From an uncultured Clostridia bacterium (GTDB lineage: Bacteria > Bacillota_A > Clostridia > TANB77 > CAG-508), in the NCBI GenBank assembly GCA_944390995.1, contig CALXSA010000026.1, positions 1 to 18,350 of the forward strand: a stretch of DNA of 18,350 nt, read 5' to 3'. Under the pieces are notes generated by a model, which was given only the letters and a program-made list of their open reading frames with translations, ran no database searches and was not told where the DNA came from. Positions 1-8,032 of the stretch are shown here, piece by piece. Each line of letters opens with the position of its first letter. The stretch's first letter is position 1. A program made the position numbers and the translations under genes.

Positions 1-59
1 ACTAGCTGTTTGCTAAACTTTGCTAGATAGGGTTCCCACCTACTATATGTTAAGCACCT

Positions 60-116
60 TCAGGCGCACCTCTCTCTTACAACCGCAATGGTTTCAGCGT
101 TTTTTCTTATTTTCAT
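60..116 (-). CDS. 18-codon ORF with strong ribosome binding site
   Basis: A possible micro-ORF, reading MKIRKNAETIAVVRERCA and ending in TGA. What supports it is a good Shine-Dalgarno sequence, AAAGGAG at 125-131, eight bases before the ATG at 116. Nothing else identifies it: I recognise no family and it contains no CGG codon. It could be the start of a decayed gene, a leader peptide for something left of the window, or chance. Just after its stop the minus strand can fold a small hairpin (GCGCCT-GA-AGGTGC). Confidence 0.2.
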   Translation of the reverse strand: MKIRKNAETIAVVRERCA

Positions 117-175
117 TTTGCTTGCTCCTTTCATACTACAACCACTTATTGCTAGTATAATTTATTCATCTGAAT

Positions 176-300
176 GTTTGAAAAGGAATTGCTCTTTTGG
201 ATGAGCACATAAGTTAAAAATGTGCAAAGCGTACTTTGTACTACGCCAAATTACATTTCTTCTGAAGTGCTACAACGCCAAAAACAATTATCTTCCAAAC
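176..300. repeat. MITE-like element with imperfect terminal inverted repeats
   Basis: The left end GTTTGAAAAGGAATTG (176-191) matches the reverse complement of the right end (285-300) at 13 of 16 positions. The interior shares the pattern 'AAGAATTG - TTTTG - GCACA - AGTTA.AAATG - GCGTACTT' with repeats near 6441 and 15771-15950, all in intergenic DNA. There is no coding capacity. It looks like a small non-autonomous or palindromic intergenic repeat. Confidence 0.5.
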
Positions 301-333
301 CCATCTAGTACGTTTTCATTTTACCACTGCGGT

Positions 334-354
334 ATCTCTTTTGCAATAGTTTCC
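334..354. repeat. 21-bp direct repeat, left copy (flanks the RhuM cassette)
   Basis: The 21-bp sequence is identical to 1910-1930 in the same orientation, and the similarity extends outward (CCAC.GCG before, TTAAAA after). The two copies bracket the 69-aa gene and the RhuM-Doc gene. They could mark insertion or excision of that cassette, or belong to a dispersed repeat family. Confidence 0.6.
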
Positions 355-364
355 TTAAAATGTC

Positions 365-391
365 AAAAAACTGTAACATTTCTGTAATGTT
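365..391 (-). terminator. Weak hairpin terminator after the 69-aa gene
   Basis: On the minus strand AACATT-ACAGA-AATGTT (391 to 375) can form a six-pair stem, followed four bases later by six T (370-365). The stem is AT-only at its base and short, so this is tentative. It lies 11 bases beyond the stop of the 69-aa gene. Confidence 0.3.
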
Positions 392-401
392 TTTGTAATA
401 T

Positions 402-611
402 TTATTGGTTCTGCTTTCCATTTTTTAGATATTCTTTCAAATCTGCTTCTTTTAATTCTGCTAATTTTTTTCTTCTTTCTTTAGTATAGTCTCCCTCTCC
501 GTCACTATACATTTGTATAAATTTTATCATTCCTATAGGTCCCAATTTATCTTTTAATGCTTTAAGACCTTCTTGTCTAATCTTTTCCAAATCTTTAACT
601 GTTACAGCCAT
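402..611 (-). CDS. Small helical protein of unknown function (69 aa)
   Basis: A 69-residue charged, mostly helical protein with no signal peptide or membrane segment. The ATG at 611 has an excellent ribosome binding site, GGAGGTGA, about five bases upstream, so the gene is very likely real. The pattern 'KLGPIGMIKFIQMYSDGEGDYTKER' resembles short uncharacterised bacterial proteins with '..G..G.IRFIQ..G.GDYTKER', which I recall from toxin-antitoxin-like neighbourhoods, though I cannot name the family. It lies 76 bases downstream of the RhuM-Doc gene on the same strand, so it could be co-transcribed from the promoter at 1738-1766. An antitoxin or partner role is only a guess from position. Confidence 0.7.
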   Translation of the reverse strand: MAVTVKDLEKIRQEGLKALKDKLGPIGMIKFIQMYSDGEGDYTKERRKKLAELKEADLKEYLKNGKQNQ

Positions 612-687
612 CTACATCACCTCCATTTATCCCTGTACTTACTCTAACTCTTGAAGATAAATAAACGTGTTCTCAAGGCGAAAAAAT

Positions 688-1656
688 TTAGTCATTATTC
701 AAAAAATTCATTACTAATTCAATAATTATTTCCTTTTCTTTTGGATTCGATTCTGCTATTAATAAAGTTAGTGCAGCTAATGTATTATTGTCTATAGTCT
801 GTTTTCCATCCACGTATAAAATTTCATAGAAGTTCAAAAAGTATATAAATAATGTGGCTGCAATTCTTTTGTTTCCATCTGCAAAGACATGGTTTTTAAC
901 AATTAAATATAAGAAATTTGCAGCTTTTTCTTCAATGCTTTTATATATATCTTGTCCACCAAAGCTTTGATAAATATTACCTATAATTGATGCTAAGCCT
1001 TTATCTCGCTCTACTGCAAACAATGAGCTTTCTTGGTTAAATCTAAGTTTATTTATAACTTTTACACAATCTTCATATTGTATTTTTCTTTCGTCAATTT
1101 TTCCATTAATTTTCTTTAATGTCCTATGGTCATAGTCATCTAATAAATCTAGCGCTTTTGAGTACTCTCCAATCACTCTTAAAATTTCTTTTGCATCATT
1201 ATTTTCTAATCGTTCGTCCATTCGATTTGCTATATCAATTAGTTTTACTGTTTTTTCTAAATATTCTAATCTTTTTTGGTTTACAGCATAACCTTTTAGC
1301 ATATAATCTCTTAGAACTTTTGTTGCCCATTTTCTAAAGATAACTCCTTGTGTTGATTTCACACGATATCCAACAGATATAATCATGTCAAGGTTGTAAT
1401 AATCTACCTCATGAGTTTGTGTTTTTCCTTCTATAGCACCATGTTTAGTGGTTGTTGCAAATTTTGCAACAACCAGTTCATCTTTTAATTCTTCCATTAA
1501 AGCATTTTTTATATGTCTAGATATAACAGATTTATCTCTTTTAAATAATTCCGCCATTTGTTCTAGATTTAGCCACACCGTTTCATCTTTCAAGTTTACT
1601 TCTAATTTTACTCCTTGGTTTTCAAACAAAATAATTTCATTCTTTTTTTTCTCCAT
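688..1656 (-). CDS. RhuM-family protein with C-terminal Doc/Fic domain
   Basis: A 322-residue protein of the RhuM type. The N-terminal half (about residues 1-150) has the features of the family often annotated 'virulence protein RhuM' ('VWLNLEQMAELFKRDKSVISRHI', 'YYNLDMIISVGYRVKS...FRKWAT'), probably a DNA-binding or recognition module. A helical linker follows, then a Doc/Fic fold with the motif HVFADGNKR at about 256-264, which matches Doc-type HxFxDxNKR. Fic/Doc enzymes transfer AMP or phosphate to target proteins; which reaction applies here cannot be read from sequence. There is no signal peptide. The ATG at 1656 has GGAAGGA upstream. It is the first gene behind a near-ideal promoter and probably forms a small accessory unit with the 69-aa gene, bracketed by direct repeats. 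No classic Phd antitoxin is visible upstream. Confidence 0.85.
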   Translation of the reverse strand: MEKKKNEIILFENQGVKLEVNLKDETVWLNLEQMAELFKRDKSVISRHIKNALMEELKDELVVAKFATTTKHGAIEGKTQTHEVDYYNLDMIISVGYRVKSTQGVIFRKWATKVLRDYMLKGYAVNQKRLEYLEKTVKLIDIANRMDERLENNDAKEILRVIGEYSKALDLLDDYDHRTLKKINGKIDERKIQYEDCVKVINKLRFNQESSLFAVERDKGLASIIGNIYQSFGGQDIYKSIEEKAANFLYLIVKNHVFADGNKRIAATLFIYFLNFYEILYVDGKQTIDNNTLAALTLLIAESNPKEKEIIIELVMNFLNND

Positions 1657-1705
1657 GCAAACACATCCTTCCCTATAATTCAGTTCCCGCTACATTTACT
1701 ATTGT

Positions 1706-1727
1706 GTTTTGCCAGCGCTTTGCAAAC
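1706..1727. promoter_or_regulatory. Imperfect palindrome just downstream of the RhuM promoter
   Basis: The sequence is an interrupted inverted repeat centred on the perfect core AGCGCT, with TTTTGC and TTGCAAA flanks. It would lie about 5-25 bases into the transcript, a typical place for a repressor site. An autoregulatory operator is possible. Only the symmetry and position support this. Confidence 0.25.
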
Positions 1728-1737
1728 TATTGTTTGT

Positions 1738-1766
1738 ATTATATAATATAATTCGTGTTGTGTCAA
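1738..1766 (-). promoter_or_regulatory. Consensus sigma-A promoter for the RhuM-Doc gene
   Basis: On the minus strand TTGACA (1766-1761), a 17-base spacer and TATAAT (1743-1738) give a perfect housekeeping promoter, with an expected start near 1731 and a 5' leader of about 75 bases before the ATG at 1656. Such a strong promoter on an accessory toxin-like gene suggests that repression holds it down. Confidence 0.8.
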
Positions 1767-1857
1767 TAGAAAAAGAATTATTTATACAAATTCCATTATA
1801 CCACATGTCTTTGGAAATAAAACAAGTAGGCTCACGTCTTTTCTTGCAAAAATTTGC

Positions 1858-1898
1858 AAAAAGGGACACACCTGCCTTCGAAAAGATATGTGTGTCAC
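1858..1898 (-). terminator. Intrinsic terminator after the TIGR04086-like gene
   Basis: On the minus strand GTGACACAC (1898-1890) pairs with GTGTGTCCC (1871-1863), with one mismatch near the base and seven contiguous pairs, across an 18-base loop. Five T follow (1862-1858). It lies 60 bases beyond the stop at 1958. Confidence 0.6.
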
Positions 1899-1909
1899 GC
1901 CACCGCGAC

Positions 1910-1930
1910 ATCTCTTTTGCAATAGTTTCC
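1910..1930. repeat. 21-bp direct repeat, right copy (flanks the RhuM cassette)
   Basis: Identical to 334-354 in the same orientation; see the left copy. The distance between copies (1,576 bp from copy to copy) corresponds to the 69-aa and RhuM-Doc genes with their promoter and terminator. Confidence 0.6.
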
Positions 1931-1957
1931 CCTCTTAAAAACATAGAGGAATCTCCC

Positions 1958-2377
1958 TCATTTTATATTAACGCCAATAACTCCGCCTATCATTCCTGTA
2001 ACGGCTCCTACTATTAGCATAATTACAGAATTGAGGTTAAATTCAAACCCTACAAGCATTATGCTAGATATAATATACAAAACGGCCATATATATAAGCC
2101 CGACTAAGAAGCCATTTAGCATTCCCTGACTTTTTATGCTTACCGTGCTCATTGAACTACCTATTAAAATACTTATACCTGTTATCACTAAAACAACAGG
2201 CACCATAGTTGTCTCTGAAATGTTAGTTGCTGAGAGCAATGCTGCATATATGCTTAAGAATATGAGTGTTAGAATAATTGCTATAGCACTGCCTTTAATG
2301 ACTTTCACAACACTATTGTTTTTCTCTTTTGCAGGAGCATCGTTTTTTTTCAAAAAGTTCAAATTTGCAATATCCAT
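1958..2377 (-). CDS. TIGR04086-like four-helix membrane protein
   Basis: A 139-residue integral membrane protein. After a charged cytoplasmic N-terminus (about 1-25) there are four hydrophobic segments at roughly 28-50, 58-77, 84-106 and 112-136, with the Gly-rich 'VGAVTGMIGGVIGVNIK' at the end. Size, helix number and this Gly-rich tail fit the TIGR04086 (YrzE-like) family, whose function is unknown. In clostridia the family commonly lies near queA/tgt/yajC, which agrees with the neighbours here. The ATG at 2377 is preceded by AGAGG and GGTGG. Terminators on both sides (2459-2496 and 1858-1898) suggest a separate transcript, although I see no convincing promoter in the 80-base gap. Confidence 0.75.
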   Translation of the reverse strand: MDIANLNFLKKNDAPAKEKNNSVVKVIKGSAIAIILTLIFLSIYAALLSATNISETTMVPVVLVITGISILIGSSMSTVSIKSQGMLNGFLVGLIYMAVLYIISSIMLVGFEFNLNSVIMLIVGAVTGMIGGVIGVNIK

Positions 2378-2458
2378 TTTCCACCAGTCCTCTCAATGTT
2401 ATTCTGTTTCTATTTATATGCTTTTCATCTCATTTTTATGTCATTTTAAGGCTGTGGC

Positions 2459-2496
2459 AAAAAAGAGTTATACAATTTTATTAATTGCATAACTCT
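2459..2496 (-). terminator. Strong intrinsic terminator after the WG-repeat gene
   Basis: On the minus strand AGAGTTATGCAAT (2496-2484) pairs with ATTGTATAACTCT (2476-2464), thirteen positions with a single G-T pair, over a seven-base loop, followed by a six-T run. It ends the transcript of the WG-repeat gene about 85 bases past its stop. Confidence 0.85.
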
Positions 2497-2581
2497 AGTT
2501 CGTTCTATAATTTTGTGTTTATATTTTTTAATTGATGTCTCTAAAAATTCTCTTATTTTTTTAATTTTATTTCAACTACAC

Positions 2582-4135
2582 TTATCCAGCATTCTCTCCA
2601 GTATTCTCGGCTGGTGCAGCTGGTGCTGTATTGGCATTTGCATTTGCGTCAGCAGGAGCATCAGCTGGAGCATTTTGTGCACCTTGTTCCTCTGTTGCAA
2701 CTGCATTTGCGTCAGCCACCTCATTTGTTGCCTCGCTAACTGCGTTTGTGTTTTGGTTTGCTTCTTGAGTTGTAGTTGTAACAAACTGCTCAAAGTATTG
2801 TTCCAGGTCGTATGTTTCTGTTTTCTTTACAGTTCTTCCATCCTGTTCTTCTTCTCTTGTCCATGTCATATAGTATTGGTCTTGTCCAGACATAGTTACC
2901 GAATATACCGAATCTAACATAAAAGGTACATAAACCTCTCCACTTGAGCTAATTATTCCGTATTTGCCTTCCTCATTTCCAAGAACGATTGCTTGGTATT
3001 TAGGTATTATTACAATATTATTTCCCATGCTATTAAATTTAGAAGCATTTGTACAACCTATTTCTTTATATTGTACGGGTGCAATTTCGTTTTTGTTAAT
3101 ACCTTTTATTCCCCATTTTCCAGCCTGCTGTACTGGAACACAGCTACCAAACAATATATATGGGTTGTCTATTCCATTTGTATTAAACTTGCTCTCATCA
3201 ATGCCTATCTGGTCATATTCCAAGTCAAGTACTGTGTTGCCATTCTCGTTTATAATTCCATACTTTTCTAGTTCATCTTTTACCAAATAGTAATTAAGTT
3301 CACTGCTTATTCGCTTTATTTCTTTATAATTTGGTACAATTCTTGTGTCTCCATTAGACAATAATATACCTATCTTATCCTCATCTGTTGTAACTGTGAA
3401 CTCTTTGCTTTCTTCTTTGAAAACTATACTTTTATATTTCGCGCCTATTATCTCATTGCCTTGTACATCATTTACACCGTAATGCTCGTCCTCACTCATT
3501 ACAACTACCAAGCCATATATTAGCGCCTTCTTGTTGTTAAAGTTTGCATCTTCACTTATGATGTCTGCATTTGGAAATTGTGCACTATAACGGCTTACAA
3601 TATAATCTAGTGAAAGCACAGAAATTTGATTGTTTTCTGCATCATACTGTATTATACTGTTAGTACCCAGTGCTGCGCCAGATGAAATTACATATAATTT
3701 ATCATTTATTAACCTTACTGGCTCGTCCAATGTGAAGTATTCATAGTCTTCATTTATAGTAGCCTTTTTGTACATTGTGCTATCATTTAATGAAAATGAA
3801 GCTGTTTCATCTGTATTGCTTATGTAGCACTTGGTTGTATCCTCTGAATATTTTGTCTTATAGTCTCCGTTGTATGCTGTATACCCCATTAAAGTTCCGA
3901 AGTCCTTAATTGCAACATACACTTTTCCATCTTCTATAACAAACAGGTCACTCGCAAAACTTTTGCTACTATTGTCAATACTTAGTTTTAACGTTTCCTT
4001 TTCGGCTTTATAAATTAGGAAAAGCAAAACACCACAAATAATCAATAGTAAAGCAATTAAAGCTACGATAATTATCATAATTTTTTTTGTCTTTTTCTTT
4101 TTTTGTATCATTTCTTCGTTTTCTATTAAGTTCAT
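2582..4135 (-). CDS. Membrane-anchored WG-repeat protein with low-complexity tail
   Basis: A 517-residue surface protein of unknown function. A basic cytoplasmic N-terminus ('QKKKKTKK') leads into one transmembrane helix (about 19-41), so the rest is outside the cell. Residues about 45-190 look like a copper-amine-oxidase N-terminal-like or 'stalk' region ('DGKVYVAIKDFGTLMGY'). At least five degenerate WG-type repeats follow (YGVNDVQGNEI, IGILLSNGDTRIV, YGIINENGNTVL, WGIKGINKNEI, YGIISSSGEVYV), a fold used for binding. The last 70 residues are Ala/Asn/Thr/Glu-rich low complexity, probably a disordered wall-spanning or displayed tail, with no LPXTG motif. I chose the ATG at 4135 because GGAGGGG lies eight bases upstream; an upstream ATG at 4162 would include that ribosome site. 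It follows tgt, where yajC is often found, and ends in a strong terminator. Confidence 0.8.
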   Translation of the reverse strand: MNLIENEEMIQKKKKTKKIMIIIVALIALLLIICGVLLFLIYKAEKETLKLSIDNSSKSFASDLFVIEDGKVYVAIKDFGTLMGYTAYNGDYKTKYSEDTTKCYISNTDETASFSLNDSTMYKKATINEDYEYFTLDEPVRLINDKLYVISSGAALGTNSIIQYDAENNQISVLSLDYIVSRYSAQFPNADIISEDANFNNKKALIYGLVVVMSEDEHYGVNDVQGNEIIGAKYKSIVFKEESKEFTVTTDEDKIGILLSNGDTRIVPNYKEIKRISSELNYYLVKDELEKYGIINENGNTVLDLEYDQIGIDESKFNTNGIDNPYILFGSCVPVQQAGKWGIKGINKNEIAPVQYKEIGCTNASKFNSMGNNIVIIPKYQAIVLGNEEGKYGIISSSGEVYVPFMLDSVYSVTMSGQDQYYMTWTREEEQDGRTVKKTETYDLEQYFEQFVTTTTQEANQNTNAVSEATNEVADANAVATEEQGAQNAPADAPADANANANTAPAAPAENTGENAG

Positions 4136-4204
4136 ACTATACCCCTCCATTTGAGAAATCAAGATAGTTTTTAGTTAAAAATTGTCTTGTGATTACTCTC
4201 CCCT

Positions 4205-5339
<1,135 letters not shown>

Positions 5340-5385
5340 TCAAGTTAATAATAAACTGCTTTTTGGCGTTGTTGCAATTTTTCTT

Positions 5386-6408
5386 TCAGCTGATGTACAT
5401 GGCATCTCCAAAACTAAAAAACCTATATTTTTCCCTTACCGCTTCTTCGTATGCTTTAAGCACGAAATCTTTTCCTGCCAAAGCAGACACTAGCATTAAA
5501 AGCGTTGATTGTGGTAAGTGGAAATTTGTTATAAGTCCATCTAAGCATTTGAACTTATAGCCTGGGTATATAAATATTTTTGTATCCCCTTCAGTAGGTT
5601 TTACCATTCCGTTTTCATCTGCAATTGTTTCTAACACTCTACATGATGTGGTTCCTACTGCAATTACTCTTTTGCCATCTCTTTTTGCTTTATTTATCTT
5701 TTCTGCATCTTCTTCCTTAATATAAAAATGCTCTGAATGCATCTCATGTTCTTCCACTTTTTCTTCTTTCACAGGTCTAAAAGTACCTATCCCAACATGT
5801 AAAGTCACATTCGCAATATTCACACCTTTTCTTTCAATCTCTTTTAATAGCTCTGGTGTAAAATGCAAACCCGCGGTAGGAGCTGCTGCCGAGCCGTCAT
5901 ATTTTGCATACACTGTTTGGTATCTATCCCTATCTTGTAATTGCTCATGTATGTATGGTGGAAGTGGCATTAAACCTATCTTATCTAAGATTTCATTAAA
6001 AATGCCATCATATTTAAAGTTCACTTTTCTAGTACCACCAGGCATTATGTCTAAAATCTCTGCCTCTAATAAGCCATCTCCAAATATAACCTTTGTGCCA
6101 ACATGAAGCTTGTTTCCCGGTCTTACTATGCACTCCCAAATATCTCCTTCTATATTATTTAATAAAAGGAATTCAACATTGGCTCCAGTTTCCTTTTTCC
6201 CATAAATACGTGCTGGTATTACTTTTGTATTATTTCTTACTAAACAATCGCCTGGCTCCAAGTAATTTATAATATCCTTAAAAACCTTGTGCTCGATTGT
6301 CTGCTTTTGCCTATTTAACACCATTAATCTAGACTCGTCCCTCTTTTTAATAGGCACCTGTGCAATTAATTCTTCTGGCAAATTGTAATTAAATTCTGCT
6401 ACGTCCAT
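5386..6408 (-). CDS. queA: S-adenosylmethionine:tRNA ribosyltransferase-isomerase
   Basis: QueA transfers and isomerises the ribosyl part of S-adenosylmethionine onto preQ1 at position 34 of tRNA, giving epoxyqueuosine. The 340-residue product matches the family's length and shows its hallmarks: N-terminal '[26 protein letters not shown]', '[17 protein letters not shown]', '[11 protein letters not shown]' with '[13 protein letters not shown]', and the C-terminal '[21 protein letters not shown]'. The ATG at 6408 follows AAGGAG at good spacing. It leads the queA-tgt pair, which acts in sequence in queuosine synthesis. Upstream lies a long inverted repeat; a promoter between the repeat and the gene is not clear. 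There is no CGG codon. Confidence 0.97.
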   Translation of the reverse strand: MDVAEFNYNLPEELIAQVPIKKRDESRLMVLNRQKQTIEHKVFKDIINYLEPGDCLVRNNTKVIPARIYGKKETGANVEFLLLNNIEGDIWECIVRPGNKLHVGTKVIFGDGLLEAEILDIMPGGTRKVNFKYDGIFNEILDKIGLMPLPPYIHEQLQDRDRYQTVYAKYDGSAAAPTAGLHFTPELLKEIERKGVNIANVTLHVGIGTFRPVKEEKVEEHEMHSEHFYIKEEDAEKINKAKRDGKRVIAVGTTSCRVLETIADENGMVKPTEGDTKIFIYPGYKFKCLDGLITNFHLPQSTLLMLVSALAGKDFVLKAYEEAVREKYRFFSFGDAMYIS

Positions 6409-6440
6409 TTTCCGCTCCTTTTTATTATTTTATCTTTCCC

Positions 6441-6639
6441 TGTTGGAAAAAGAATTGTGTTTTGACTAGGCGCACAAACGAGAAAACCGCATGCGTACCC
6501 TTGTACCTCGCTTCCTGTTGCGGAAGAATTAAATTTTGGCAAGGAAAATTTTATTTGAAAGGCAAGGGCGCATACGTGGTGTATGTAACCGCGTTTCAAA
6601 TGAAATTTGACACAGCCAAAATTGTAATTATTTCGCAAC
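6441..6639. repeat. Intergenic repeat with long hairpin (MITE-like)
   Basis: The left part (6441-6510) matches the head found near 176, 15771 and 15891 (AAGAATTG - TTTTGACTAGGCGCAC - AGAAA - GCATGCGTAC). The right part, 6517-6639, has near-perfect terminal inverted repeats of about 24 bp: GTTGCGGAAGAATTAAATTT at 6517 onward against the reverse complement of 6615-6639. A second inner pair (ATTTTATTTGAAA and TTTCAAATGAAAT) makes the whole 123 bp one long imperfect hairpin. It fills the gap between the metalloprotease stop and queA. There is no coding capacity. Confidence 0.65.
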
Positions 6640-6640
6640 C

Positions 6641-7973
6641 CTACATAAAACGGGAAGGTAACAACTTAACCCTCTCCCAAATACTACCAATCTCCTCAAT
6701 AATATTATGTGGTTCATCCAAATAATCAAGCTCTATTGAATATGCAAAATTGCTCTCATGTATTGGTTTTGAAGAATATGCAAAGTCAGACAAGCCCTTG
6801 TCTTTCGCATTTTTTATTGTGTTTTGCATATAATCACTATACCAATTGAATAATCCGTATACATCTGAATTTTCGTATCCGTATTGTTCATAATCATGTA
6901 AATTTGCAACTTGATTGCCATTTTCTTGCTCATTTCTTTCAAGTGTATGCAAGAATTCGTGTACAAAAACTTCCTGCGGAAATCTGTTTGTGCTTGAATA
7001 TTGGTATATGCTGCTATTTCTATCGTCTGGAAGTCGTATGTTAGAATATCCAATTTGGTTATATTCCATTGCTCCGAAGTCCTATCCAGTCATGAACTAA
7101 TACTTTATCGCTCTTATTTAAGTCTCCTGTTCTTATTGCAACATATATATAGTCATATTCGTTTTTTTCTACATATGGCTCTATCAACTCGTGTACATCG
7201 TTTGGGGAAACATAGTATTCGTTTTCGTCATCATATGAAATATTAGTTAATTGCTCGTCAATTTCAATTATATCATATGAAATTGTCATTTTGCCACCAC
7301 TTAGCTCTGGAATATCTTGCTCTAGTCTTCTCATATTATCCTTAACAGTAATAATGTCTTGTTCAGACATTTGAAGCTTTACTCTATTTCCGCCAGAAAC
7401 GGTTACATCCATATTTTTTATTATGAAACATGCCATGTTCCAATTTTTGTCTGTGTCTATCGTTCCTTCCTCTATTTTAAAGTCTGAAAACCAAGCTGTG
7501 CCCTTGCTGTATTCATTGTACCCGCCAAGTCTAAAGCCTATTTGTACAGTACTTCTGCTATTTGAATTAAATAGTAATGTAAGTTTAGTCCAATCATTTG
7601 TACCTGCAATAGCTTCGGAAGTCTCTGCGGTTTGGTTTATAGCTATTTGAGCTCCTCCTGTATAACTATTTTCTTCATTAACTACGTTATCAGTTTTAAC
7701 CATACATGTGACTTTGTAGGCTGTGTAAGGGATTACATCTATCTCTTTATAAAACATCGCATCGTTATAATCCTTATTTTCAATTTTATAGCTATGCATG
7801 TCCGAATAAGTAACCTCAGAGTCTCGTGTAAAAGTTGTCTTTCCAACCTCTCGTACACCTTTTACATAGTCATAAAAATTATATGTGCTGTATATGTTTA
7901 CTCCAACCCAAATTATAATTAATATAATTATGAAATACACTATAGTTCTTAACTTAATTCTTCCTCTATTCAT
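6641..7973 (-). CDS. Membrane-anchored metalloprotease-like protein, +1 frameshift at CGG
   Basis: A predicted surface protein of 443 residues when read through a +1 shift. One N-terminal transmembrane helix (about 9-30) is followed by a beta-rich carbohydrate-binding-like region (about 50-190; 'DWTKLTLLFNSNSRSTVQIGF', 'GTAWFSDFKIEEG'), then a C-terminal peptidase region with HEFLHTLERN at 338-342 onward, a zinc-metalloprotease HExxH motif. The 0-frame runs from ATG 7973 (AAAGGA upstream) to codon 300, CGG (7074-7076), then reads RSNGI and stops. Skipping one C gives 'DWIGLGAMEYNQIGY' and continues to the catalytic motif and a TAG at 6641. So only the shifted product could be an enzyme. I do not recognise a named family; substrate unknown. 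It follows ileS after a strong hairpin. Confidence 0.7.
7074..7076 (-). other. In-frame CGG codon / +1 frameshift site in the metalloprotease
   Basis: Minus-strand context: ATA GGA CTT CGG AGC AAT GGA ATA TAA. Dropping the first C gives CTT GGA GCA ATG GAA TAT (L G A M E Y). The 0-frame stop is five codons on. CTT before CGG is the same P-site codon as in rseP and as in the known prfB shift site, and an AGGA precedes it directly. Confidence 0.7.
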
Positions 7974-7990
7974 CTTATCCTTTCATGAAG

Positions 7991-8023
7991 GTATTGGTTG
8001 TTTCTATATGAAACAGCCAATAC
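7991..8023 (-). other. Hairpin between ileS and the metalloprotease gene
   Basis: On the minus strand GTATTGG-C-TGTTTC pairs with GAAACA-A-CCAATAC around a short ATATA loop, a stem of about 14 positions with one mismatch. No T-run follows; instead the ribosome binding site of the next gene comes at once. It may be an RNA processing, stability or attenuation element rather than a terminator. Confidence 0.5.
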
Positions 8024-8032
8024 TCTTATTTG

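Larger units (their letters stand above)
1..401. other. Left intergenic region, 401 bp
   Basis: No conserved gene is visible here. The region holds the 18-codon ORF, a 125-bp MITE-like inverted repeat (176-300), one copy of a 21-bp direct repeat (334-354) that recurs at 1910-1930, and a weak terminator-like hairpin (365-391) behind the 69-aa gene. The first 60 bases carry short near-repeats of TTTGCTA and remain unexplained. Confidence 0.6.
1657..1957. other. Intergenic region between the RhuM-Doc and TIGR04086-like genes
   Basis: About 300 bases with no gene. It contains the RhuM promoter and palindrome (1706-1766), an intrinsic terminator for the gene to its right (1858-1898) and the second 21-bp direct repeat (1910-1930). 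I looked for a small cysteine-rich SCIFF peptide, which can neighbour TIGR04086 genes, and did not find one. Confidence 0.6.

Noticed and set aside
10..75. A 5S rRNA fragment (GTTAAGC, CCTTCAG and CGC resemble the 5S loop region)
   Set aside because: The match is limited to about 20 bases and neither the 5' and 3' closing helix nor the rest of 5S is present.
1119..1337. Open frames on the plus strand across the window
   Set aside because: All are antisense to better supported minus-strand genes or repeats, lack ribosome sites and show no recognisable family.
1699..1957. A SCIFF-type cysteine-rich peptide gene
   Set aside because: TIGR04086 genes can neighbour SCIFF loci, but no cysteine-rich short frame or radical SAM partner is visible.
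7062..7090. A prfB-like internal Shine-Dalgarno driving the shift
   Set aside because: Only the metalloprotease site has AGGA nearby, directly against CTT with no spacer; tgt and rseP sites have none.
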